Of a DNA stretch of 7,208 nt, positions 1-6,429 are shown one piece after another. The stretch comes from Acidobacteria bacterium UBA2999 (lineage in GTDB: Bacteria; Acidobacteriota; Vicinamibacteria; Vicinamibacterales; UBA2999), in the NCBI GenBank assembly GCA_002346475.1, contig DDZV01000047.1, forward strand, positions 1 through 7,208, in the 5' to 3' direction. Both the position numbers and the translations under genes were made by a program. The notes under the pieces are model-generated. The model was not told the DNA's origin. It did no database searches and saw nothing but the letters and a program-made list of their open reading frames with translations. Positions within the stretch are counted from its first letter, which is position 1. Every line of letters starts with the position of its first letter.

Positions 1-2057
1 CAGTTTATTAAAAACTCATAATCCTGGGGCGGCACCACACCACCACAAACAACAATGATTTCATTCGCCGCCTCACGTTCTAAATGCTCTAAAAGTTCCG
101 GAACAAGAGTTCTATGAGCTGCAGCTTGACTGGATACACCTACCACGTGAACATCATTATCAATCGCTTGGGAAGCCGCCTCGAGCGGAGTCTGAAAAAG
201 TGGCCCAAGATCTACATCAAAACCCATATCTACAAAAGCTGAGGCAATAACTTTGGCACCACGATCGTGACCATCTTGACCCATTTTTACGACTAGCATC
301 CGTGGCCTTCGGCCTTCATTCTCAGCAAAGGCTGAAACTTCTCGGCGAGCCCTATCAAAGTCCTCTTCTCCGCTTAATTTTGAGCCATAGATCCCAGATA
401 CCCCTCGAACAACGGCGCGGTGGCGGCCAAAAACTGATTCTAATGCATCTGAAATTTCACCCACGCTACAGCGAGCGCGAACTGCATCTACAGCTAAAGA
501 AAGCAGATTGCCATTTCCTTTTGCTCCCTCAGAAAGCTCTGCAAGAACTGTCTTACACTCTTTATCGTCACGGTTGCTACGTAGATCCTCTAATCTTGCA
601 ATTTGTTCTTCTCGGACTTTCTCATGATTGACCGACAAAATATCGACATCCTCTACCGCTGAGTCTGAAACCCTATATTGGTTAACACCAACAATAGTGT
701 CTTCATCACTATCAATCCTCGCCTGTCGACGGGCAGCGCTCTCTTCAATCCTAAGCTTTGGCAGACCCTCTTCAACTGCCCGCGTCATGCCTCCCATAGC
801 CTCAATCTCATCCATTACTATAGACGCTTCTTTCACCAGACTATTTGTAAGCGACTCAATGTAGTAGCTACCTCCCAGTGGATCTACAACGTGCGATACA
901 CCTGTTTCATTGGCCAAAATCAGTTGTGTGTTTCTTGCAACTCGGGACGAAGTTTCACTCGGCAGAGCAAGTGCCTCATCAAACGCATTAGTGTGGAGAG
1001 ATTGGGTTCCACCAAGCGTTGCTGCTAGCGCCTCAAATGCCGTTCGTACTATGTTGTTGTACGGATCCTGTTCCGTCAACGAAACTCCTGAAGTTTGGCA
1101 ATGCGTGCGCAACATGAGCGACCGAGGATCCTTCGGATCAAAATCTTGCATTATTTTAGCCCACAGAAACCGAGCCGCCCTAAGTTTGGCGATTTCCATG
1201 AAAAAATTCATGCCAATTCCAAAAAAGAATGAAAGCCGTGGCGCAAACGAATCAATGTTAAGACCGCGTGCACAAGACACTCTTACATATTCCAATCCAT
1301 CAGCCAGAGTGTACCCAAGCTCCTGAACAGCTGTAGCTCCAGCCTCATGCATATGATACCCCGAAATCGAGATCGAATTAAATTTTGGCATCTCTTTCGC
1401 CGTATATTCGATTACATCGCCGACGATTCTCATGCTTGGTTGGGGTGGATAAATATAAGTGTTTCGAACCATAAACTCTTTTAGAATATCGTTTTGTATT
1501 GTCCCAGTAAGCTTATTACGGCTAACACCTTGCTCTTCCGCCGCTACTATGTAACTGGCAAGTATCGGCAGGACTGCACCATTCATGGTCATGGAAACGC
1601 TCATCTGATCGAGCGGAATTGAGTCAAATAGGATTTTCATATCCAAAATTGAGTCAATTGGCACCCCAGCGCTTCCAACGTCACCTAGCACTCTGGGATG
1701 ATCAGAATCATAGCCTCGATGAGTTGCAAGATCGAATGCTATTGATAATCCAGTTTGTCCCGAAGCAAGTGCTTTACGATAAAATGCGTTCGATTCCGCA
1801 GCAGTCGAAAAGCCAGCGTACTGTCGGATAGTCCAAGGTCTACCCGCGTACATCGTTGCACGCGGACCACGCAGATAAGGAGGAAACCCAGGCAAGCTCT
1901 CGAGCTCAATACCTTCTAGATCGTTAGCTGTGTACAACGGCTTTACGTCAATTCCCTCTGGGGTGCGCCATGCGAGAGATTCCGAATCTACGCCACGAAG
2001 CTCCTCTTTAACGAGGTTACGCCAATCGTCAAATGTCCTTTTACGAAACTCTCCCAT
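1..2057 (-). CDS. scpA: Methylmalonyl-CoA mutase, large (catalytic) subunit, partial at C-terminus
   Basis: This adenosylcobalamin enzyme interconverts (R)-methylmalonyl-CoA and succinyl-CoA in the cytoplasm, in propionyl-CoA use and related pathways. The gene (also called mutB or bhbA) is open from its ATG to the window edge, 685 codons without a stop. The family is usually about 710-720 residues, so only some 30 are missing. The N-terminal TIM barrel is clear: RPWTIRQYAGF (73-83), SVSMTMNGAVLP (153-164), TIQNDILKEF (186-195) and ISGYHM (231-236). Tyr80, Arg198 and His235 match the substrate-binding Tyr89, Arg207 and His244 of the Propionibacterium enzyme. Isobutyryl-CoA mutases carry Phe and Gln at the first two, so true methylmalonyl-CoA specificity is favoured. 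The C-terminal B12 domain has the base-off motif DGHDRG (595-600, cobalt ligand His597). The ATG is the first in-frame start after a TAG four codons upstream. It is transcribed divergently from the helicase, with no small-subunit gene 5' of it. Confidence 0.96.
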   Translation of the reverse strand, partial: MGEFRKRTFDDWRNLVKEELRGVDSESLAWRTPEGIDVKPLYTANDLEGIELESLPGFPPYLRGPRATMYAGRPWTIRQYAGFSTAAESNAFYRKALASGQTGLSIAFDLATHRGYDSDHPRVLGDVGSAGVPIDSILDMKILFDSIPLDQMSVSMTMNGAVLPILASYIVAAEEQGVSRNKLTGTIQNDILKEFMVRNTYIYPPQPSMRIVGDVIEYTAKEMPKFNSISISGYHMHEAGATAVQELGYTLADGLEYVRVSCARGLNIDSFAPRLSFFFGIGMNFFMEIAKLRAARFLWAKIMQDFDPKDPRSLMLRTHCQTSGVSLTEQDPYNNIVRTAFEALAATLGGTQSLHTNAFDEALALPSETSSRVARNTQLILANETGVSHVVDPLGGSYYIESLTNSLVKEASIVMDEIEAMGGMTRAVEEGLPKLRIEESAARRQARIDSDEDTIVGVNQYRVSDSAVEDVDILSVNHEKVREEQIARLEDLRSNRDDKECKTVLAELSEGAKGNGNLLSLAVDAVRARCSVGEISDALESVFGRHRAVVRGVSGIYGSKLSGEEDFDRARREVSAFAENEGRRPRMLVVKMGQDGHDRGAKVIASAFVDMGFDVDLGPLFQTPLEAASQAIDNDVHVVGVSSQAAAHRTLVPELLEHLEREAANEIIVVCGGVVPPQDYEFLIN

Positions 2058-2060
2058 AAT

Positions 2061-2064
2061 TCCT
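2061..2064 (-). promoter_or_regulatory. Shine-Dalgarno candidate for the mutase
   Basis: On the minus strand AGGA lies 3 bases before the ATG at 2057, a rather short spacing. An in-frame TAG sits four codons upstream of that ATG, so no longer start exists; the site supports 2057 as the true start. The CarD gene has a site of the same form and spacing. Confidence 0.5.
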
Positions 2065-2165
2065 GACTATTGGCAGGCTAGATGCAGCAAGTCAAACCCA
2101 AGAGATAAGTTCATTAGCAGGCTTTGATTTCTTTTTATGAACAAATGTACCCGTGAGACGGAACG

Positions 2166-2187
2166 ATTAGTTTATTAAAAGACTAAT
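2166..2187. repeat. AT-rich inverted repeat in the divergent intergenic region
   Basis: ATTAGT (2166-2171) and ACTAAT (2182-2187) are perfect 6-base inverted arms around a 10-base AT-rich centre, with one more T-A match just inside after a mismatch. It lies between the divergent mutase and helicase genes, about 110 bases before the mutase start. It also lies just downstream of a minus-strand TTGACA (2205-2200), where a mutase promoter -10/start region could fall. It could be an operator for a dimeric regulator, or chance in AT-rich DNA. The arms are too weak and too AT-rich for a good terminator. Confidence 0.3.
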
Positions 2188-2199
2188 TCTCTTCGCTTC

Positions 2200-2205
2200 T
2201 GTCAA
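2200..2205 (-). promoter_or_regulatory. Possible -35 box (TTGACA) for the mutase
   Basis: A perfect TTGACA is read on the minus strand about 143 bases before the mutase ATG. At 17-base spacing the next hexamer is TCTTTT, a poor -10. A better AT-rich TTTAAT lies about 21 bases away, longer than usual. The -35 match alone is therefore weak evidence. If real, the transcript would start in or next to the inverted repeat at 2166-2187 and have a leader of over 100 bases. Confidence 0.25.
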
Positions 2206-2254
2206 AATATACCAACCTCCGCCCACTAAGTTTCCATTTCTTTCAACTACACCC

Positions 2255-2260
2255 TAAAAT
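2255..2260 (+). promoter_or_regulatory. Possible -10 box (TAAAAT) for the helicase operon
   Basis: TAAAAT matches the TATAAT consensus at five of six positions and lies 28 bases before the helicase ATG at 2288, giving a very short leader. No good -35 element is visible at 16-18 bases upstream (TTCCAT at 2232-2237). This is a candidate only. Confidence 0.2.
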
Positions 2261-2287
2261 TTATTCGACAAGAATTGATGGTTGGAT

Positions 2288-4786
2288 ATGAGCTACAGAA
2301 TTCAGGAACGACGCACTGGTAGTGTCACGGCAGTCCTTGGTCCAACTAACACAGGGAAAACTCATTTAGCAGTTGAAAGGATGCTTGGTCACGGGAAAGG
2401 CACCATCGGTTTGCCACTACGTTTGTTAGCTCGCGAAGTTTATGATCACGTAGTCCGACTACGCGGACCGAATGCTGCTGCCCTTATCACTGGAGAAGAA
2501 CGCATTGTTCCTGCCTCACCCGCTTACACAGTATGCACCGTAGAATCGATGTCACTAGACCGCCCCACACCATTCGTGGCCGTCGATGAAATACAGTTAG
2601 CTGCAGATGAAGAACGCGGACACATTTTTACCGATCGATTGCTTAGGGCGCGGGGCAGTGAAGAAACTCTTCTGCTTGGCTCACGCTCAATGAAGCCACA
2701 TCTTCAACGTTTTATTCCTGATACCCATTTTGTGAGTAGGCCACGTTTTTCTTCACTTTCTTACGCTGGTAGTTGCAAGCTACGACGGCTACCTCCGCGT
2801 ACTGCAATTATTGCCTTTTCGTCATCTGAGGTGTACGGACTAGCTGAACTGATTCGGAGGGAAAGAGGTGGCGCTGCTGTAGTTCTCGGCGCATTGAGTC
2901 CAAGGTCAAGAAACGCCCAGGTTGCAATGTTTGAAACCGGTGAGGTCGACTACATTGTAGCCACTGATGCAATAGGTATGGGATTAAACCTTGATCTCAA
3001 TCATGTAGCTTTTGCGGGTACTTGCAAATTTGATGGTCAGTCAACTCGCTATCTAACATCTGCAGAACTGGCACAAATTGCTGGAAGAGCTGGACGGCAT
3101 ACCACTGACGGAACATTTGGGGTTACTGGTAACGTTCCTTCTTTTTCACCAGAACTTGTTGAACGCATTGAAAACCACCGATTTGAACCGTTGAAAACGC
3201 TTTATTTTAGAAATACAGGCTTAGATTACTCTACAGTACATTCATTGCTTAATACTTTAAAGAAACCTCCATCGCACCCAGGACTGGTGCGCGCTAGGGA
3301 GGCTAACGATGAAACCGCCCTGAAGATCCTGTCGGGCTTACCAAATATTGCTATGCTTGCCCAATCTCCAAGCGCGATTAAGTTGCTATGGGAGGTTTGT
3401 CGCGTACCTGATTTCTGTAAAACGATGGTCGAAACTCATGTCCGTCTTCTAGCTCGGATCTACAGCCATTTGATGAGCACTAACGGTACGATACCAACCG
3501 ACTGGGTATCCAAACAAGTTGCCAGACTCGATCGGACAGATGGTGATATCGACACACTTGCCATGCGCATTTCTCACGTTAGAACATGGAGTTACATATC
3601 GAATCGTCGCCAATGGATAGACGATTCAAAGTACTGGCAACAGCGAATACGCTCTATAGAGGACCGCCTATCTGATGCTCTTCATGATCGCCTTACCCAG
3701 CGATTTGTAGACCAGCGAACCTCTGCTCTTTCGAAAAAAATTAGGACCAACTCAGAACCCTTGGTGCACATTGAAGTAGGTGGTGATGTTTTTATCGAGG
3801 ATCATAAAGTGGGGCACTTTCAGGGCTTGCGATTCCACTTCAAGAACGATCACACAAACAGAAAAGAGCGGGCATTTCGCAACGCTGCTAGTAGCGTACT
3901 GTCGCGAGAGATACGGTTAAGAGCAAAAATGCTCTCTAGTGCATCGGACTCAGACTTATCGATGAGCTGTCAAGGGTCAATACTCTGGAAGGGTGCATCG
4001 GTTGCAAAGCTTACACGCGGTGTATCGCCACTTTCTCCTTTTATACGACTTCAACCCAACGACGTAGAGGATGGCCAAGCTCGTGAAAATATACAGCAGC
4101 ACCTAGCGGACTGGCTTAACCGCTATCTTCGAATAACGCTCGCACCGTTGTACGACTTAAATAGAGAATACCCACTATCACCAGCTGCCCGAGGTTTGTT
4201 GTTTCAGATACATCAATACCTTGGATCTCTACCAAGAAATACGGCTGCACCTCAAATCAAATCACTTGATCGCACGTCTCGAATTGCTCTTAAAAAGCTT
4301 GGTGTTAAATTCGGTGAAACAAGTATTTACCTTCCTAGTATGATCAAGCCGCCCCGCATTGCCGCTCGTTGGATGTTATGGTCTCTGCACTCTGGATCTG
4401 GACTTGGGATTCCACCGCCCGAGCCGGGCAGAGTTTCTGTGCTGACCGACAATAGAATCTCTATTGACCATTACGAGGCTTCTGGATTTCGAGTTTGTGG
4501 ACAGCGGGCTATTCGTATCGACATGCTAGAACGACTAGCCAAGGAGCTACGGCGGTGCATTATTGCCAAAAAACCATGTATCGACAGCCGTTTATTGTCA
4601 CTGGTTGGCTGTCGACGAACCGAATTCGACGAGATACTTCGTAACCTCGGCTACCACTATACGGGCTGTGGTTTGCTATCGTTCGCCAGAACACCGCAGA
4701 GGCCAACTGTTTCAACCAAACAACTACAAACTTCCCCATTCGCAGTTCTAGCTAAACGACTTCCTGATAAACTTGTAACCAAATGA
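2288..4786 (+). CDS. SUV3-like superfamily 2 RNA helicase
   Basis: An ATP-dependent helicase related to mitochondrial SUV3, which unwinds RNA in degradosome-type complexes; the bacterial members are poorly studied. Numbered from ATG 2288 (832 residues), the motor core fills roughly residues 1-290. Motif I is GPTNTGKTH (18-26, Lys24). ITGEER follows at 67-72 and motif II is DEIQ (100-103). Motif V is ATDAIGMGLN (224-233) and motif VI is QIAGRAGRH (262-270, arginine finger region). ALSPRSRNAQVAMFETG before motif V is typical of alphaproteobacterial members. The remaining ~540 residues are an accessory region of unclear fold without catalytic motifs I recognise. TTG at 2282, two codons upstream, is an alternative start; an in-frame TGA at 2276 rules out anything longer. 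No clear Shine-Dalgarno is seen. Its stop overlaps the next start as ATGA, so it heads a coupled operon. Confidence 0.9.
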   Translation: MSYRIQERRTGSVTAVLGPTNTGKTHLAVERMLGHGKGTIGLPLRLLAREVYDHVVRLRGPNAAALITGEERIVPASPAYTVCTVESMSLDRPTPFVAVDEIQLAADEERGHIFTDRLLRARGSEETLLLGSRSMKPHLQRFIPDTHFVSRPRFSSLSYAGSCKLRRLPPRTAIIAFSSSEVYGLAELIRRERGGAAVVLGALSPRSRNAQVAMFETGEVDYIVATDAIGMGLNLDLNHVAFAGTCKFDGQSTRYLTSAELAQIAGRAGRHTTDGTFGVTGNVPSFSPELVERIENHRFEPLKTLYFRNTGLDYSTVHSLLNTLKKPPSHPGLVRAREANDETALKILSGLPNIAMLAQSPSAIKLLWEVCRVPDFCKTMVETHVRLLARIYSHLMSTNGTIPTDWVSKQVARLDRTDGDIDTLAMRISHVRTWSYISNRRQWIDDSKYWQQRIRSIEDRLSDALHDRLTQRFVDQRTSALSKKIRTNSEPLVHIEVGGDVFIEDHKVGHFQGLRFHFKNDHTNRKERAFRNAASSVLSREIRLRAKMLSSASDSDLSMSCQGSILWKGASVAKLTRGVSPLSPFIRLQPNDVEDGQARENIQQHLADWLNRYLRITLAPLYDLNREYPLSPAARGLLFQIHQYLGSLPRNTAAPQIKSLDRTSRIALKKLGVKFGETSIYLPSMIKPPRIAARWMLWSLHSGSGLGIPPPEPGRVSVLTDNRISIDHYEASGFRVCGQRAIRIDMLERLAKELRRCIIAKKPCIDSRLLSLVGCRRTEFDEILRNLGYHYTGCGLLSFARTPQRPTVSTKQLQTSPFAVLAKRLPDKLVTK

Positions 4787-5178
4787 ACGAATTGCAACGC
4801 ATAGACAAATGGCTATGGCACGCTCGCTTTTTTAAGAGCCGATCGTTCGCAAAGCGTCAGTGTGCTAATGGAAGAATACGCATCAATCGCGCTATCGCCC
4901 GAAAACCTAGTGTTGCTGTTAAAGTGGGGGACATCCTAACCTTCTCCCAAGGTTCTAGTGTACGTGTTATAAAGGTAATGGCGATGGCCGATCGGCGACA
5001 GCAGGCGCCGAAGGCCGCATTGCTATATGATGACCTCTCTTGTGCTAACGTCATCAATACACATGCCGTGCCAAAGACGCAGCATGGTCCTCGGCCGACA
5101 AAATCTAACCGTCGCGCAATTGAGCGGTTCTTATCTTGTGGAGTTAGGAAGCGCTCCAGTAGGGAGACAATCTCGTGA
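4783..5178 (+). CDS. S4-domain RNA-binding protein, Hsp15-like
   Basis: A small (131 residues), basic cytoplasmic protein. The S4 fold spans about residues 4-65, opening with the family signature RIDKWLWHAR (6-15), then KSRSFAKRQCANGRIRIN (18-35), PSVAVKVGD (42-50) and a strand ending near VIKVMAM. A basic tail (about 90-131) carries PRPTKSNRRAIERF, a form common in this family. E. coli Hsp15 (HslR) binds stalled 50S subunits carrying peptidyl-tRNA; a similar ribosome- or rRNA-linked role is inferred, not shown. The start overlaps the helicase stop by 4 bases (ATGA) and the stop overlaps the following GTG by 4 bases (GTGA). It is therefore the middle gene of a coupled trio, and its pairing with an RNA helicase fits an RNA-handling function. 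Confidence 0.88.
   Translation: MNELQRIDKWLWHARFFKSRSFAKRQCANGRIRINRAIARKPSVAVKVGDILTFSQGSSVRVIKVMAMADRRQQAPKAALLYDDLSCANVINTHAVPKTQHGPRPTKSNRRAIERFLSCGVRKRSSRETIS
5161..5166 (+). promoter_or_regulatory. Shine-Dalgarno site of the TerB-like gene
   Basis: AGGGAG lies 8 bases before the GTG at 5175, inside the end of the S4-protein gene. It is the clearest ribosome binding site in the window. It decides the unusual GTG start, which overlaps the upstream stop. Confidence 0.7.
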
Positions 5179-5639
5179 TCAATAGAATTAGCAGTTTATT
5201 TCTCCGCACTAAAGATAGAGAGGTGCTTCAGGAACATTCTTCCGACAACAGACATCTTGCAGCTGCGGTAATTCTAGTGGAAGCAGCCTGTACTGATGGA
5301 ACATTTGACGAGGCCGAGAAAATAGCGATTGAGAATGCTCTGCGTACCGGTTTTGAACTCAACGATGACGAAGTTTCACATTTACTTGAATTAGCACAGA
5401 GTACGCAAGATGAGGCCAACGACCTTATACAATTTACCCGAAAAATTAAGGATAGTTTTACTGAGAGCGAACGCATAGAACTTATCGAAATGTTATGGGA
5501 GATTATTTACTCTGACGGCATATTGCACGAGTTTGAGCTTAATCTCATGCGGCGCGTTGGTGGCCTTCTGTATGTGTCTGACCAAGATCGAGGAAGAGCA
5601 CGAAAGCGGGTTCTCGCACGCTTAGAAGCCAATAAGTGA
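5175..5639 (+). CDS. TerB-family (tellurite-resistance-type fold) protein
   Basis: A 154-residue, acidic, helical cytoplasmic protein with two related halves, as in the TerB family. The first half holds AACTDGTFDEAEK (37-49). The second holds IYSDGILHEFEL (111-122). Both show the D-G-x-(x)-(x)-x-E acidic pattern that in TerB forms a metal-binding surface (Asp41, Asp45/Glu46/Glu48; Asp114, Glu119, Glu121). No signal peptide or membrane segment is seen. Despite the family name, stand-alone alphaproteobacterial members have no established tellurite role, and no other ter genes lie nearby. The GTG start is supported by AGGGAG 8 bases upstream and by the GTGA overlap with the S4 gene, so it is probably translated with the helicase and S4 proteins. 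Function is unknown; a link to RNA metabolism or stress is inference from context only. Confidence 0.85.
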   Translation: MINRISSLFLRTKDREVLQEHSSDNRHLAAAVILVEAACTDGTFDEAEKIAIENALRTGFELNDDEVSHLLELAQSTQDEANDLIQFTRKIKDSFTESERIELIEMLWEIIYSDGILHEFELNLMRRVGGLLYVSDQDRGRARKRVLARLEANK

Positions 5640-5836
5640 CTTCATCCAATCGATGGTTTGATGTGCGTTCGTTGGGATTCCCCTTCAATTTGTGCTACCA
5701 TTCTCAATGCTGGCGCTCTCCAGATAGGCCTCCCGCAATCAAATAGGGCGGTGCAGGCTTGTTCCCAATCTTTAGTTGATTGTATTGAGAAGATAGTATT
5801 GTCACTCCCCTCTTCAGATTTTTACGGACAGGACAT
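5640..5836 (+). other. Non-coding gap before the CarD gene
   Basis: These 197 bases separate the TerB-like gene from the CarD gene, much wider than the overlaps upstream, so an independent promoter for the CarD gene is plausible. I found no convincing -35/-10 pair. Partial matches are TTGTTC at 5759, TTGATT at 5776 and TAGTAT at 5794, all at wrong spacing. An imperfect hairpin, GCCT/CCGC (5728-5736) with GCGG/AGGC (5748-5758), has an internal loop and no following T-run, so it is not a good terminator. Confidence 0.5.
5830..5833 (+). promoter_or_regulatory. Shine-Dalgarno candidate for the CarD gene
   Basis: AGGA lies 3 bases before the ATG at 5837, a short spacing like that at the mutase. 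It supports this ATG, which also places the conserved CarD domain about 20 residues in. Confidence 0.5.
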
Positions 5837-6379
5837 ATGGCTAAAGAAAAAACTAAGACAAGAAAAAGGGCAAAAACTGAGACGAAGGCAGTGCCAAAGT
5901 ATTCACCGAACGACTACGTCGTCTATCCCACTCATGGTGTTGGTAAAATTCTTGGTGTTGAAGATCAAGAAGTTGCCGGAGTTCGCTTTGAGGTTTTTGT
6001 TATCTCTTTTGAAAAAGATAAAATGATATTGCGCGTTCCCTTGGACAAAGCTGATTCAACGGGAATGAGAGAATTGTCTACACCGAATCAAATGAAAGCA
6101 GCATTAAAGTTACTGAAGGGCCGAGCTAGAGTACGTCGGACCATGTGGAGTCGGCGCGCCCAAGAGTACGAGGAGAAAATTAACTCTGGTGATCCAATGT
6201 CGATTGCAGAAGTTATTCGCGATCTTCATCGCAACGCAGACCAACCTGACCAATCTTACAGTGAGCGACAGATCTATGAAGCAGCCCTTGAACGACTGTC
6301 TCGTGAGCTAGCAGCAGTGGAAAAAACTGATGAGAAGACTGCGGTGCTTCGCCTTGAAGAAGTTCTAAAAGCAGCGTGA
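5837..6379 (+). CDS. CarD/CdnL-family RNA polymerase-binding transcription regulator
   Basis: A 180-residue protein that, in this family, binds the RNA polymerase beta subunit and stabilises open complexes at rRNA and growth-related promoters. After a Lys-rich tail (1-20), the Tudor-like polymerase-interacting domain covers about 22-75, with NDYVVYPTHGVGKILGVED (25-43), FEVFVISFEKDKMILRVPLD (51-70) and KADSTGMREL. The C-terminal helical, DNA-contacting domain follows. It has the conserved Trp104 in RRTMWSRRAQEYEEK, equivalent by position to the Trp that wedges into the minor groove, then SGDPMSIAEVIRDLHR and YSERQIYEAAL. Length and domain order match the alphaproteobacterial CdnL type, not the larger Myxococcus CarD with HMG-like tails. 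The protein ends in Ala-Ala, as discussed under findings. The following gene starts 50 bases on and may be co-transcribed. Confidence 0.93.
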   Translation: MAKEKTKTRKRAKTETKAVPKYSPNDYVVYPTHGVGKILGVEDQEVAGVRFEVFVISFEKDKMILRVPLDKADSTGMRELSTPNQMKAALKLLKGRARVRRTMWSRRAQEYEEKINSGDPMSIAEVIRDLHRNADQPDQSYSERQIYEAALERLSRELAAVEKTDEKTAVLRLEEVLKAA

Positions 6380-6429
6380 AAGAAAAACGGTAACGATACG
6401 TCTCGTATGAAAATCAGGCTTAGTCGTCA

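Noticed and set aside
302..2127. Several plus-strand open frames of 65-138 codons opposite the mutase
   Set aside because: They lie antisense to a continuous, clearly recognisable mutase frame, show no family motifs and have low-complexity compositions typical of antisense shadows.
2..2180. The 12-mer agtttattaaaa at 2-13 and again at 2169-2180
   Set aside because: One copy is inside mutase coding sequence at a conserved protein position and the other is in AT-rich intergenic DNA; no longer match surrounds it, so it is not a mobile-element or site repeat.
2278..2322. ATG at 2278 opening a 14-codon frame just before the helicase start, a possible leader peptide
   Set aside because: It lacks a ribosome site and any attenuator-like structure or biased composition, and it overlaps the helicase start out of frame; chance is the simpler reading.
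5175..5639. Reading the TerB-like gene as evidence for a tellurite-resistance (ter) operon
   Set aside because: No terA, terC, terD, terE or terZ-like gene is present; its neighbours are RNA and transcription proteins.
5658..6026. A 122-codon plus-strand frame spanning the TerB-CarD gap and the start of CarD
   Set aside because: Its second half overlaps the CarD gene in another frame and its first half resembles no family. It has no ribosome site and no ferredoxin-like cysteines.
6396..6408. Small hairpin ATACG-tct-CGTAT after the CarD gene as a terminator
   Set aside because: The stem is only 5 bases and no T-run follows. The next gene begins 22 bases later on the same strand, so read-through is more likely.
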